39,932 nt of DNA, taken from assembly GCA_039192515.1 (NCBI GenBank), contig JBCCXA010000034.1:1-39932 (forward strand), given 5' to 3'. This DNA comes from Verrucomicrobiota bacterium. GTDB taxonomy: Bacteria; Verrucomicrobiota; Verrucomicrobiia; Methylacidiphilales; JBCCWR01. This document shows positions 27,590 to 36,973 of the stretch, one piece after another. Each line of letters starts with the position of its first letter. The stretch's first letter is position 1. The notes beneath the pieces were generated by a model. It was not told the origin of the DNA and searched no databases. It worked only from the letters and a program-made list of their open reading frames with translations. The translations under genes and the position numbers were made by a program.

Positions 27590-27598
27590 CTGATAGTC

Positions 27599-27630
27599 AC
27601 TCACTCTAGATATTGAGTCTCTGCCTTTTT
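27599..27630 (+). terminator. Possible weak terminator between convergent genes
   Basis: ACTCA (27599-27603) can pair with TGAGT (27614-27618), followed by CTCTGCC and five Ts ending at 27630. It lies 9 bases after the glycosyltransferase stop and just before the end of the convergent polymerase gene. The stem is only 5 base pairs, so this is a weak call. Confidence 0.25.
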
Positions 27631-27632
27631 AT

Positions 27633-29135
27633 TTAAACATCGCCTAAACCTTTAGCTCTTCGTGAATCCTCAAAGGCTACCCTTGCAAAGAGACCAAGCA
27701 TGATTTCCTCGCTCGGAAAACCGCCGGTAATAAACATTGTTATCAACCACGAGATGATCGAAAAAGTTGCGAGAAAATAAAAGATGTGCTGTGTATCCCT
27801 AATATTATTTCTCCATAGGCTCTTGATAATATCCCATATTAAATACCTTAATATATTAAGATAAAGAGCAAAACCCACAAAACCCAAAGTCGCCACCACG
27901 GTAAAAAAACCCTTTTCATATCTACCGGTAAGCTTGGCTTGCTCAGACTTTTTCGTAACATCATCACGAGTTTGGTCAAACCAAGCAGTTTCATCAAAAG
28001 GCCTAATCCCATGACCAAATAAGATTGAAGCAAAATTTTCTGTAGCTCTTTCCCAACCCTCTTCACGGAGTCTTTTATGAAATTCGTCGCTTTGACTAAT
28101 GCCTCGTTTGATAGATAAGTTATCCTCTGTAACAACAAAAGCTGAAACAGCTCTTTGCATTTTATCTGGCAATGCTTCAATACTGTAAGGATCAAGGTTA
28201 ATATAGACCAATGCACTGCCACCTATAACTCCGGATAAAATCAAAAATGGCACATTCTTGGTAATAAAATTCCAATACAGTACCAAAATTAAAAAAATCA
28301 ATAATGCGGCTCTTCCTCCTCCTAACAAGCAGCCTACAAAACACGCTGAAACAATCATGAAACTAAAAAGCTTAGAGAAAAAGTTTTTACTGAATGAAAA
28401 ATAAGCCATAGCTATCGAAGCTAAGCTAATCGAGGTTATTCTTAAATCATCTGCATTCCCTACTTTGGGGATATAGTTAATGAGAGGAATGTATACCGTT
28501 TGCCTAACTTCTGTAAAAATATTAGTGCTATCAAAACCACCTTGTTGCACAAAGAAATAGATACCCGCAGCAAAGCGTAACATATAGGTTACAAACATTA
28601 GTATTAAAGCCGTCTTAAGGTACTTTGTTTTGCCAAATAGATAAAATGCAAAAAATAAAATAAAAGGCCACCCAGCATTCATATACTGTCGACTTACTTG
28701 CCCCACACCTCCATAGTCGCTAATCTTATTGTAGGCAACGCAAATGAACCAATGAGCAAAAATATAAAAAGCAATTAAAATAATTGACGGAGGAATTCTT
28801 GTTCTTAACAACATAGCACTCTCTTTTTTGAGTGCGACATTTGCTATCAAAGGCAATAAACATACTGCCAACATTAATTCATGCACGTAGAGCTTGAACC
28901 CAACATAAAAAGCTCCTCCCATGGAAACAGCGACTATAAAAGGGATCCACCACCTGTCACCAGCTAAAATAACCCATACTCCTCCAACAACAATTAAGAG
29001 TATTCCGATAATATTTAAATACCTATGATCTGATAGGGTAATACCTAGATAGACAGCAACAAATAGACCTATGATAAAGACGCAGGCCCCTATCAATTTA
29101 GTTACAGAGATATCCGAACCAGAACTCATAGACAA
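27633..29135 (-). CDS. O-antigen polymerase/ligase-type membrane protein (Wzy-like)
   Basis: This 500-aa protein is highly hydrophobic, with about 10-12 membrane segments and a large polar loop (about residues 325-395) between the late helices, the arrangement of Wzy polymerases and WaaL-type O-antigen ligases. The loop contains the LFGHGIRPF stretch, similar to the (F)GxG block of the Wzy_C family. It would polymerise repeat units at the periplasmic face, or ligate the chain to an acceptor. A flippase is encoded nearby (33462-34829), consistent with a Wzx/Wzy-dependent pathway. Its start overlaps the end of the upstream GT gene by 10 bases, so the two are coupled. Polymerase and ligase cannot be told apart by eye. 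Confidence 0.85.
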   Translation of the reverse strand: MSMSSGSDISVTKLIGACVFIIGLFVAVYLGITLSDHRYLNIIGILLIVVGGVWVILAGDRWWIPFIVAVSMGGAFYVGFKLYVHELMLAVCLLPLIANVALKKESAMLLRTRIPPSIILIAFYIFAHWFICVAYNKISDYGGVGQVSRQYMNAGWPFILFFAFYLFGKTKYLKTALILMFVTYMLRFAAGIYFFVQQGGFDSTNIFTEVRQTVYIPLINYIPKVGNADDLRITSISLASIAMAYFSFSKNFFSKLFSFMIVSACFVGCLLGGGRAALLIFLILVLYWNFITKNVPFLILSGVIGGSALVYINLDPYSIEALPDKMQRAVSAFVVTEDNLSIKRGISQSDEFHKRLREEGWERATENFASILFGHGIRPFDETAWFDQTRDDVTKKSEQAKLTGRYEKGFFTVVATLGFVGFALYLNILRYLIWDIIKSLWRNNIRDTQHIFYFLATFSIISWLITMFITGGFPSEEIMLGLFARVAFEDSRRAKGLGDV

Positions 29136-30211
29136 TTATAGTAAGCTTTTAATGTTTTAGAAGCGGTCTCTTTCCAAGAAAAAGACCTGGCTTGCTTCAG
29201 ACTCTTCTGCTTCAAAGAACTTTGAAGCTCCTTAGATTCTATTATCGACAAAATAGCAGATGCAATCTGATCTACTGATTCAGGATCAACCAAAACAGCG
29301 GCATCTGCGGCCACCTCTGGTATAGAGGTGGTATTAGAGGTAACTACTGGAGACCCACACGCCATTGCTTCCAGGACTGGCAGCCCAAAGCCTTCAAATA
29401 GTGATGGATAACAAGTCAAAGTAGCCTTTTGATAGATTTTGACCAATTCTTCTTGACTGACATAACCTGTAAATTCAACATGCTCTTCAAGAGTATTTTC
29501 TTTTACTTCCAGAAAGATATCCTCATACAACCAAGTTGCTTGACCAACAATCTTCAGCTTATGCTCGATCTTCTTCTCCCTTTTAATTTTCACAAAAGCC
29601 TTTAGTAGTCGAACTAAGTTTTTTCTGGGATGTAGATTCCCTACATAGAGTATATAGGGAACTTCACCAAATTGTTTAGTATCTTGTGATGTGGGCTTAT
29701 AGCAATCATCAATTCCATTATAGGTAACAGTAATTTTATGCTCCGGTATATTCCAATGCTCCAGCATGGTTTCCTTTGAATAATTTGAAACGGTCAAAAT
29801 ATGATCTGCAGCTTTAGCTACTCTTTCTGTAATGGCTGCATAGAATAGTTGCTCATATTTACGAAAGCCATGCGGAAAACAAATAAAAGAAATATCATGT
29901 ATCATGACAATTTTAGGCGGATGTGCCTTCCAAAATTTTGTCCAGTAACTAGAATGATACAGATCTGTTTGTAATTCACTTAAATATTTAGGGATTGTGA
30001 ATATGTTACGAGTAAAAAAATTCCCTAGTGGAATTTCATACCAACTAAAGGCTTTCGACTTAACCATTTCGGGACATGCTTCCGTTGTTAAAATACATAA
30101 CTCAACATCACCCAGACTCAATTCACTAAAGCCTCTCAATAATCCCCTAATATAAGTTTCATTACCAGTCTTGCGCCTTCCAAGGCACGTTGCGTCAACA
30201 GTAACTCTCAT
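29126..30211 (-). CDS. GT4-family glycosyltransferase
   Basis: This 361-aa GT-B glycosyltransferase opens with MRVTVDATCLGRRKTGNETY, typical of mannosyl- or rhamnosyltransferases of the GT4 group. It has YVGNLHPRKNLVRLLKAF (189-206) as donor-binding block and SLFEGFGLPVLEAM with an exact E-x7-E motif (Glu273 and Glu281), followed by SNTTSIPEVAADAA. It overlaps the downstream polymerase gene by 10 bases. It is divergent from the next GT gene, with 30 bases between the starts. Likely role is assembly of the glycan repeat unit; the sugar is unknown. Confidence 0.9.
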   Translation of the reverse strand: MRVTVDATCLGRRKTGNETYIRGLLRGFSELSLGDVELCILTTEACPEMVKSKAFSWYEIPLGNFFTRNIFTIPKYLSELQTDLYHSSYWTKFWKAHPPKIVMIHDISFICFPHGFRKYEQLFYAAITERVAKAADHILTVSNYSKETMLEHWNIPEHKITVTYNGIDDCYKPTSQDTKQFGEVPYILYVGNLHPRKNLVRLLKAFVKIKREKKIEHKLKIVGQATWLYEDIFLEVKENTLEEHVEFTGYVSQEELVKIYQKATLTCYPSLFEGFGLPVLEAMACGSPVVTSNTTSIPEVAADAAVLVDPESVDQIASAILSIIESKELQSSLKQKSLKQARSFSWKETASKTLKAYYNCL

Positions 30212-30241
30212 TTAATAAATTGTCTGTTTTAAAGTTGTGAT

Positions 30242-31456
30242 ATGGATAGACTCCTGTTACGTCTAAACTTCATACTTGATAGAGTAGAACAAGCAACATT
30301 TAAAAATATACTTTTTAGAGTACCTTATATGAAGAAAATTAAAGTGGGTATCGACCTGGCACCGGCTTCACACAGAGCGCCAGGAACCGCTCGTCATGTT
30401 GCTGAGCAGGCCCGAGCATTATTTCGAATTGATGTTCCCTGGGATTGGATCCCTCTTTTAGAATCAAAATCTAATCTACTTTTTCAAGAAGTTCAAGAAA
30501 TGGATTACCAGACGAATGCTGGTCGAAAATTATGGACCCGAGCAACTTTTAGTAATGGGAGGGTGTGGAAAAAAAAAGGATGCCAATTAGCATTTGCTAC
30601 TGCATATTTTGTTCCCTGGCTTGGAATTCCAACCATCACAAACTATTTTGACTCTAATAATTTTGAATATGGCAATACCTGGATCGAATCAGGAAAACGC
30701 TGGAATTTCTATCTACTTAACACACTAAGCTACTATGCCTTGTTCAAGTCTGTTAAGCTATTCGTAAACTCCCAATACTGTATCAATGTGATTAGTAAAC
30801 ATTTCCCTCTTGCGGCAAAAAAGCTGGTGCTAGCACCTCCTGGCATCACTCCCCCTAAAGAAAAACCCAAAACAAAACCCAGTTGGTCTCGAAAACTAAT
30901 AAAACCCTTTTTTTTGTACGTTGGCATTTTTTCCGACAATAAAAATCAATATAGATTGATAAAAGCTTGGCTAGCTCTGCGCTCCAAAAGAGATGATCTA
31001 CCACAGCTTATACTTTTAGGTCCATCGGATAGCAGCTACACAAAAAAGTCTATCCTACCGCTGATTGAGAAAACGCATTATAAAAATGAAATTATCATGC
31101 CAGGTAGAGTTTCAGATCAAGAGCTAGCATGGGCTTATCACAATGCAGACGCTTACATCCAACCCTCAATTGCTGAGGGATTTGGGTTGCCCATTGTTGA
31201 AGCAATGAGCTATAGTCTCCCGGTAGCTTGTTCGAATACAACTAGTTTGCCTGAGGCAGCCGGCAGTGCTGCATTTCTGTTTGATCCTTTTCATGAAGAT
31301 TCTATAGAAAATGCCTTGCAAGAAATTTCTGCTAATCAAAATTTAAGGTCCGAGCTTAAAGAACTGGGGAAAGAGAGGCCTGCTCAATTTACCTGGAAAA
31401 AGAACGCGGAGATTGTAGCTGAGCAGATTGATCAAACATTAACTGGTATGCTTTAG
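30242..31456 (+). CDS. GT4-family glycosyltransferase
   Basis: This 404-aa GT-B glycosyltransferase has FFLYVGIFSDNKNQYRLIKAW (223-243) as the donor-binding block and an exact E-x7-E motif (Glu312 and Glu320 in AEGFGLPIVEAM), followed by SNTTSLPEAAGSAA, as in the 361-aa neighbour. The first 29 residues precede a second Met (30329, MKKIKVGIDLAP) that starts like the family, so the true protein may be 375 aa; that start would also leave 117 bases for a divergent promoter. Its stop codon overlaps that of the convergent GT gene (31453-31456). It probably adds one sugar of the surface polysaccharide. Confidence 0.88.
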   Translation: MDRLLLRLNFILDRVEQATFKNILFRVPYMKKIKVGIDLAPASHRAPGTARHVAEQARALFRIDVPWDWIPLLESKSNLLFQEVQEMDYQTNAGRKLWTRATFSNGRVWKKKGCQLAFATAYFVPWLGIPTITNYFDSNNFEYGNTWIESGKRWNFYLLNTLSYYALFKSVKLFVNSQYCINVISKHFPLAAKKLVLAPPGITPPKEKPKTKPSWSRKLIKPFFLYVGIFSDNKNQYRLIKAWLALRSKRDDLPQLILLGPSDSSYTKKSILPLIEKTHYKNEIIMPGRVSDQELAWAYHNADAYIQPSIAEGFGLPIVEAMSYSLPVACSNTTSLPEAAGSAAFLFDPFHEDSIENALQEISANQNLRSELKELGKERPAQFTWKKNAEIVAEQIDQTLTGML

Positions 31457-32550
31457 ATCAAGGCCTCAAGCTTAGCATGGACTTTATTCTCCTCAAAATC
31501 TTTGGCTCTTTTTACCCCCATTTGCCCCATTCGATCTCTTAAATCTTTATGTTTAATCAAATCTATCATTCTCATAGCGAATAATTGAATATCTCCGACT
31601 GGAACGAGATAACCCTCTTGCCCATCTTTGGCAATATCTCTAAAGCCATCTGCTTCACTCGCCACAAATGCTCTACTACATGCCATAGCCTCAACAAGCA
31701 CTCGGCCAAATGATTCATACATGCTAGTCATGACCACAAAGTCTGAAGCTTTCATAAAAGATATACCATTTGGTTGGCTACCTAAAAACTCACACCTCTC
31801 TAGCTTCAATTCAGCATGTAAGCTTTTTAGATTTTTCTCCTCACTTCCACCACCTATTATCCATAGTCTTGCATGAAGAAGATCATCAGAAACGATTTTC
31901 CAGCTCCTCAAAAGCCAATCAATTTGTTTCTGTGTTTCTAAGCGCGACACAGAAACTATATGGATCTCACTATCGTGCCATTTATACTCCTTTCGAATAT
32001 CAATGCCCTTTTCCTCTTTCAGAATCTCACCTAAATTAAATCCATTTGGTATAACCTTGATCTTGTCAAATGAAGCAAGTTTACGATAAAGATAATGGTA
32101 GCGATTGCTATGGCTCAAAGTGATTACATACTCTGAATTACAACATGCTGTCCGCTCGCATATAAAATTCCTAATAATCCGAATCAAATCCCAATCTGTA
32201 TAAAAGGAAGGCCAACGAGCAATGTACCAAACCCGTGGAATACCTATCATTCGACTAACGACCGCGCCTAACAGCCCTGCCCATTGCCCATGCAGTATGA
32301 GTATATCAAGCTTTTGCCTCTTTAAAATATAAATCAATGGTATTATGCCCAAGAACGACTTTATAAGACTCTCCGTAGGCACACTCTTGTGATAAATTGA
32401 CAACTTATTACACACATCGGCTAAGCGTCCTTGACCTCCATAGAAAACGGCTTGCTTGTACTTATTAGCATGGAAAAAACGTAGCTGAGAAATGACAGAA
32501 TTGGACCCTCCTCCCGTATTATCTATATGAATAAAATGCCCTATTTTCAT
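31453..32550 (-). CDS. GT4-family glycosyltransferase (paralogue of the 26480-27589 gene)
   Basis: This 365-aa GT-B glycosyltransferase has a glycine-rich opening (IDNTGGGSNSV at 9-19), VSVSRLETQKQIDWLLRSW at 199-217 and an exact E-x7-E (Glu279 and Glu287 in YESFGRVLVEAM). HGQW (87-90), PSFYTDWD (114-121), NRYHYL and FLGSQPNG (255-262) are shared with the 369-aa enzyme encoded about 4 kb to the left on the other strand. They probably use related donors or acceptors. The gene ends convergently with the 404-aa GT gene, their stop codons overlapping. 32551-32684, upstream of its start, is a divergent gap with no gene. Confidence 0.9.
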   Translation of the reverse strand: MKIGHFIHIDNTGGGSNSVISQLRFFHANKYKQAVFYGGQGRLADVCNKLSIYHKSVPTESLIKSFLGIIPLIYILKRQKLDILILHGQWAGLLGAVVSRMIGIPRVWYIARWPSFYTDWDLIRIIRNFICERTACCNSEYVITLSHSNRYHYLYRKLASFDKIKVIPNGFNLGEILKEEKGIDIRKEYKWHDSEIHIVSVSRLETQKQIDWLLRSWKIVSDDLLHARLWIIGGGSEEKNLKSLHAELKLERCEFLGSQPNGISFMKASDFVVMTSMYESFGRVLVEAMACSRAFVASEADGFRDIAKDGQEGYLVPVGDIQLFAMRMIDLIKHKDLRDRMGQMGVKRAKDFEENKVHAKLEALI

Positions 32551-32684
32551 AAAAACTTACACTTGTTATTATTATCCGCTTAACTACCGTGAGTGCCATA
32601 AAAATTTATTTTCAAGATCTAAGTTCTTTAAAAATTGCTTACCAAATTTTCATTTCATCTCACCAACAGTATTGATTTAATAAT

Positions 32685-33455
32685 ATGAAAAAAATCCGCT
32701 CTCTCCTGAAATATATATGCTTGTTTTCAAATTGGTGGATAGCTGCATCTGCAAGATATTTGAGGCACCATCTGGGAAAAAAACAAGTCCTCTACCACCG
32801 TAATGGTAGCCGTATTACTTTTCGCCCCGGCTCCGATTATATTGCATTAGGAGAAGTATTTTGTATTGAAAATTATTCACCATGTCTAGATGCAAAGAAG
32901 CCTCTTAATGTATGGGATATCGGAGGAAATATTGGATCCTTCGTGCTCTGGCACTCATCGAAGATGGGTGAAGTCAGTTATCACTCATTTGAACCTTGCG
33001 AAGATACTTTCAAAGTTCTTTTAGAGAATCAGCAAAGTAACCCCTCTATCAGTTGGAAAGTCTACCCTTACGGACTAAGTAACAAAAATGAGGAGTGTGA
33101 AGCATATGTTCCTAATGACATGTATGGACAAACTAGTAAATACTCCGCTAAGGGAAAAAAGGTGATATTACCTCTAAGGTCAATCAATGACGTTTGGTCT
33201 GAATTTGGCAAGCCGAAGATTGATTTATTAAAAATCGATTGCGAAGGTGGTGAATATGCTATTTTCAAAGGCTGTTCTGCTGAATTTCTTGAAAAAGTGG
33301 AATACATCATTATGGAAGTGCACATCATAGATGAATACAATCCTAGAAGCATTACAGAAAAGCTCGGATCAGCAGGATTTATCATTGTGGAAAATATCCA
33401 AGAGCAAGGTGTTATTTGGGCTAAAAGGGGAACGCGTAATCCTCAACAATATTAA
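32685..33455 (+). CDS. FkbM-family SAM-dependent methyltransferase
   Basis: This 256-aa protein has motif I VWDIGGNIG at 76-84, the acidic residue of the second strand in SFEPCED (Glu103), and the FkbM hallmark KIDLLKIDCEGGEY at 178-191. It is expected to methylate a sugar hydroxyl using S-adenosylmethionine. The basic, aromatic-rich N-terminus (1-30) resembles that of the other FkbM protein in the window, but the two are otherwise distant. It lies between a minus-strand GT gene and the minus-strand flippase gene, so it is a single-gene transcript or expressed from its own upstream gap. Confidence 0.88.
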   Translation: MKKIRSLLKYICLFSNWWIAASARYLRHHLGKKQVLYHRNGSRITFRPGSDYIALGEVFCIENYSPCLDAKKPLNVWDIGGNIGSFVLWHSSKMGEVSYHSFEPCEDTFKVLLENQQSNPSISWKVYPYGLSNKNEECEAYVPNDMYGQTSKYSAKGKKVILPLRSINDVWSEFGKPKIDLLKIDCEGGEYAIFKGCSAEFLEKVEYIIMEVHIIDEYNPRSITEKLGSAGFIIVENIQEQGVIWAKRGTRNPQQY

Positions 33456-33461
33456 CACTTA

Positions 33462-34829
33462 TCAGCGTATACCCCTAAAACTCCTAATTAGCTCCCTAAC
33501 ACTCCACCAATAAGAGGTAACAAGCCCTACAACAATCATAGCAAATGGTAACCCCACTATACCGTATAGCCCGCTGAAAAATATGCTAGCAACTAAAACA
33601 GCAACCCCGGACAACAGCCAAACTAACCAGAAAGGATTTTTATTCTCTGTCAAGACCATATTTGCCACAGCCCCTTTCATAGTTTCTAACCCGTAGCTTA
33701 CACCGATTACCGATAAAATAAATACTGTAGGTAATGTTGTTTCTCCGCCTATTAAGTCGATCATTGTCGGACCAAAAATTATAAGGATAGTCGACAAACT
33801 AACATAAGTTAAGAAATTCAAAGTTACTCTTTGATAAAAGATTCTCTTTATTTCATTGATATGATTTTGCACTCTGAGTTGATGGTATAAAGGTATTTTT
33901 ACTCTTGTCCAAATAGCCGAGATCTGGTTAATCGCTCTAAAAAGTTGTAGGGCAAGACCGTATGACGCCGTCTCGCTTAATGTTAATATAGAGGCGCAAA
34001 CAATTGGAGAAGCAGATAGAGTCAAATAATTACCCAAGCTCATCACTCCAGAACGCCACGAGTTGGGCCATAGTATGGCCAAGGTAGCCTTACAAAAACG
34101 AGCCTGCTTTGTGTTACTTTTGAGGTTAGATAACTGTTCAAAATATTTCTTAGCTAATATTCGATAGACCATACTCATAGCTAGGTTTCCTAAAGCTAGG
34201 GCAAGTATACCGAAGTCAAGGAGCAAGCCGGAAAGAGAGACCGAGTAGTTGGCCAAAAGGCTTATGATAAAAAGTTGCTCATTCTTCTTCATGTGGTTAA
34301 TGCCAACTAGTAGATGTCCCCAAAAACCTATTGCAAGATTTAGCGAACAAGATAAGCAGTATATTAGCCAAGCTGCCAAAACTTTTTGAGGCTCTGATGT
34401 TTCTTGAGCCTTGTTCCATATCCAAAAACTGATGCCGACTGATATTATTGCAAATGAAATACTTCCCAAGACCAGATAAAAGGACCTTATTGTACCAATC
34501 AACTTAGATAATTCTTGAGTGTTAGGAGTGACATTTTTAGGAGCGTCTTTTTGATTTGAACTAAATCCGAATGTTTGCAATCTTTTTGCTCCTCCCCACA
34601 AGTATCCTGTAGCTCTCACTACAGACTGTCCAAAACCTAAATCGAGCTGATTAAACACCAATCCCAAAGAAAGAAAAATATACCAAAGCCCAACTTCTCC
34701 ACTAGGCAATTGGTATAGTATAATAGGCACCATGAGTAAGTTTCCTCCTACTCTGAGCCCGGATGCCATCGCTCCCCAAAAAACAGTCGATTGCTTGGCT
34801 CTAATCAAATAATTTTTCAACAGACCCAT
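33462..34829 (-). CDS. Wzx-type polysaccharide flippase (MOP superfamily)
   Basis: This 455-aa protein has about 12 hydrophobic segments and the MOP/polysaccharide-biosynthesis layout. The N-terminus (GLRVGGNLLMVPIILYQLPS, then EVGLWYIFLSLG) matches the first two helices of O-antigen flippases, and LDLGFGQSVVR fits the following loop. It should move undecaprenyl-linked repeat units to the periplasmic face. A polar insertion (about residues 82-108, KRLQTFGFSSNQKDAP and following) sits in a loop after the second helix. It ends 6 bases from the convergent FkbM gene. The next gene is divergent with 88 bases between. Confidence 0.88.
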   Translation of the reverse strand: MGLLKNYLIRAKQSTVFWGAMASGLRVGGNLLMVPIILYQLPSGEVGLWYIFLSLGLVFNQLDLGFGQSVVRATGYLWGGAKRLQTFGFSSNQKDAPKNVTPNTQELSKLIGTIRSFYLVLGSISFAIISVGISFWIWNKAQETSEPQKVLAAWLIYCLSCSLNLAIGFWGHLLVGINHMKKNEQLFIISLLANYSVSLSGLLLDFGILALALGNLAMSMVYRILAKKYFEQLSNLKSNTKQARFCKATLAILWPNSWRSGVMSLGNYLTLSASPIVCASILTLSETASYGLALQLFRAINQISAIWTRVKIPLYHQLRVQNHINEIKRIFYQRVTLNFLTYVSLSTILIIFGPTMIDLIGGETTLPTVFILSVIGVSYGLETMKGAVANMVLTENKNPFWLVWLLSGVAVLVASIFFSGLYGIVGLPFAMIVVGLVTSYWWSVRELIRSFRGIR

Positions 34830-34917
34830 TAGGTGCCACGAACATAGTGTTAACTGCTAACTATTCAAGCTTTGCTTTTTTACTGAGTAAATTTATTTTA
34901 GCTTTAATTTTGGGCAT

Positions 34918-36045
34918 ATGAAACTGATCGTAAATGGCTCATTCCTTAGCAAACCGCATGTCGGCATGGGAATGCACACCCTAAGATTAATAAAAGGACT
35001 AAAAAGACAATATCCTGAATTGGATTTTTCTGTGGTCCTTCCTCAGGATTTAAAATTCAATATCGCTCAGGACATCCATTTTATTTATTCCCCAGCTTCC
35101 AGCCTGAAACACCCTTTATTAAACACAATTCATCAATCTCTAATCATTACCCAGTATTGTAAAAAAAATTATCCTGAAGCCATCTTCCATTCTCCATTTC
35201 CCATGTGGAGCTTATGGCAGCCCCAAAAAACCATCGTTACCCTACATGATTGTCTCTATCAAATATACCCAGAATATATGGGTAAGCGTGGTTTGCGTAA
35301 ACTATATCTCACAGGAACAGAATCCTATGCCGCAAAATCAAATCGGGTCTTAACCGTTTCCCAGCACTCGGCGCAGCAAATTGCCATTCACACGCCAATT
35401 CAACAAAAAAAGTTGAAGGTAGTATATAACTGGATTCCTGAAAACTTCGATGACGTTACCGATGAAGAGACTAATCTGGTGAGAAAGAAATATCAATTAC
35501 CCGAAGAATTTTGGTTATATATGGGTGGATACGACTTTCGCAAAAATGTTGATATGCTAATCAAAGCCTACGCGACAGTTGCTCAGAAAAAAAATTGTCC
35601 ACCACTTGTCCTGGCTGGAAAATTACCAGATGAAAAATCGCCACTCTATTGCCATCCAATGACTACAGCTAAGCATTGTCATATTGATGATAAATCTCTG
35701 TTAAATCCGGGCTTTATTCATGACAAAGACATCGCATCTCTCTACAAAGCAGCTAGGCTGGTTATCTATCCTTCACTTTATGAAGGATTTGGTCTCCCAA
35801 TACTTGAGGCATCCTCAGTTGAAACACCAGTTATAGCATCTCACTCCAGTAGCATTCCGGAAATCATCGAGAATCGGAATTGTCTTTTTGATCCACTCTC
35901 GGTAGATGATTTAATCCTAAAGTTAGCAAAAGCCGCTGATCATCCAGAATCGTTTCTAAATCCCCTAAAAGATAAATTCACTGAAAAAAAATGCCTGAAA
36001 CAATACCTAGATATATTAAAGGATGTAGATGATAACCATTCTTAA
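34918..36045 (+). CDS. GT4-family glycosyltransferase
   Basis: This 375-aa GT-B glycosyltransferase opens with MKLIVNGSFLSKPHVGMGMHT. It has LYMGGYDFRKNVDMLIKAY (200-218) as donor-binding block and an exact E-x7-E motif (Glu289 and Glu297 in YEGFGLPILEAS), followed by SHSSSIPEIIENRN. The acceptor-side block VTLHDCLYQIYPEYM (107-121) is typical of mannosyltransferase-like GT4 enzymes. It lies alone on the plus strand between the flippase and sulfotransferase genes; its stop is 8 bases from the convergent sulfotransferase stop. Likely role is assembly of the glycan repeat. Confidence 0.9.
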   Translation: MKLIVNGSFLSKPHVGMGMHTLRLIKGLKRQYPELDFSVVLPQDLKFNIAQDIHFIYSPASSLKHPLLNTIHQSLIITQYCKKNYPEAIFHSPFPMWSLWQPQKTIVTLHDCLYQIYPEYMGKRGLRKLYLTGTESYAAKSNRVLTVSQHSAQQIAIHTPIQQKKLKVVYNWIPENFDDVTDEETNLVRKKYQLPEEFWLYMGGYDFRKNVDMLIKAYATVAQKKNCPPLVLAGKLPDEKSPLYCHPMTTAKHCHIDDKSLLNPGFIHDKDIASLYKAARLVIYPSLYEGFGLPILEASSVETPVIASHSSSIPEIIENRNCLFDPLSVDDLILKLAKAADHPESFLNPLKDKFTEKKCLKQYLDILKDVDDNHS

Positions 36046-36053
36046 ACTAAGTT

Positions 36054-36965
36054 CTATACTCTAAAGTTCCATTCGCTCTTAAAATCTCTATCTAATAGAG
36101 TGGAAAGTATATCGACGTCTTCGCTTAGATTCTCTAGAAGATACTCATATACATGGTAGTCGGAGCTATCAAATCGTTTTTCAATAGTGTTTGCCTTCCA
36201 GAGAGTGTCAAATAAGCGAGATCTCAGCTTATCGGGCAACAAGCTTTTGGCCATCCGTCTAGGAAATGAATTTCTATCGATCATCAATTGGTGTAACCAA
36301 TTAACCCTAGACTTGCCTCCTTTATTACTCCAAGGTAGCTGGAGCTTGGAGTTATCATCTATTTCAAGAAAGTCAGACAAAGAGCGCAAACTTTCAACTG
36401 GGCTATCACGAAGCTTATCTAGTGTTTCAATCCAAAAACTAGATCTTGGAAATGCGCTAAAATAGCGCTTAATATGTCCTGTAAATGAAGCAAGATTAAG
36501 GTACTGCAACATGATAGGAGCAAATGTGTAAGGACCATAGTTGGCTTGTTTACCCTGCCTTCTTTCTTTCTCTAACGCTAAGGCATCTTTTAGAGAAGTT
36601 GCCCCCTCATAACCTTGTAGTCTATTGTGGCTGTACAGAGATTCTATAAAGTCTATGGGATTACGCAGCATAATTATAATCTTAGGATCAACACTTGACA
36701 GGCAAATTTCACGGCACGCCGCTTGGGAATAAAGATATAAAACGGAAGCCTCACAATAATATTTACTATCTTTTGAGAAATCAAAAAGATTCAAATATTC
36801 ATCTCTAGTCATTTGATGGCTTTTTCTCTCAAGATCAGAACATAAGTAAACTGGCTCTTTAATATTCGAGCCCGTAATTTCCGGATGCTGCACTAAAGCA
36901 TCAAATAGAGAAGTTGTTCCACACTTGGGTGCCCCAATGATAAACAAGTTAGGAAATTGGATCAT
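36054..36965 (-). CDS. PAPS-dependent sulfotransferase
   Basis: This 303-aa cytosolic-type sulfotransferase transfers sulfate from PAPS. The 5'-phosphosulfate loop is FIIGAPKCGTTSL at 8-20 and the 3'-phosphate-binding block is MLRNPIDFIESLYSH at 99-113, with Arg101 and Ser109. Length fits carbohydrate sulfotransferases of the Sulfotransfer_1/3 families. Placed inside a polysaccharide cluster, it probably sulfates a sugar of the surface glycan. It follows the 243-aa methyltransferase gene by 8 bases on the same strand, so they form a two-gene unit. PAPS synthesis genes are not in the window. Confidence 0.9.
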   Translation of the reverse strand: MIQFPNLFIIGAPKCGTTSLFDALVQHPEITGSNIKEPVYLCSDLERKSHQMTRDEYLNLFDFSKDSKYYCEASVLYLYSQAACREICLSSVDPKIIIMLRNPIDFIESLYSHNRLQGYEGATSLKDALALEKERRQGKQANYGPYTFAPIMLQYLNLASFTGHIKRYFSAFPRSSFWIETLDKLRDSPVESLRSLSDFLEIDDNSKLQLPWSNKGGKSRVNWLHQLMIDRNSFPRRMAKSLLPDKLRSRLFDTLWKANTIEKRFDSSDYHVYEYLLENLSEDVDILSTLLDRDFKSEWNFRV

Positions 36966-36973
36966 TGCACTAA

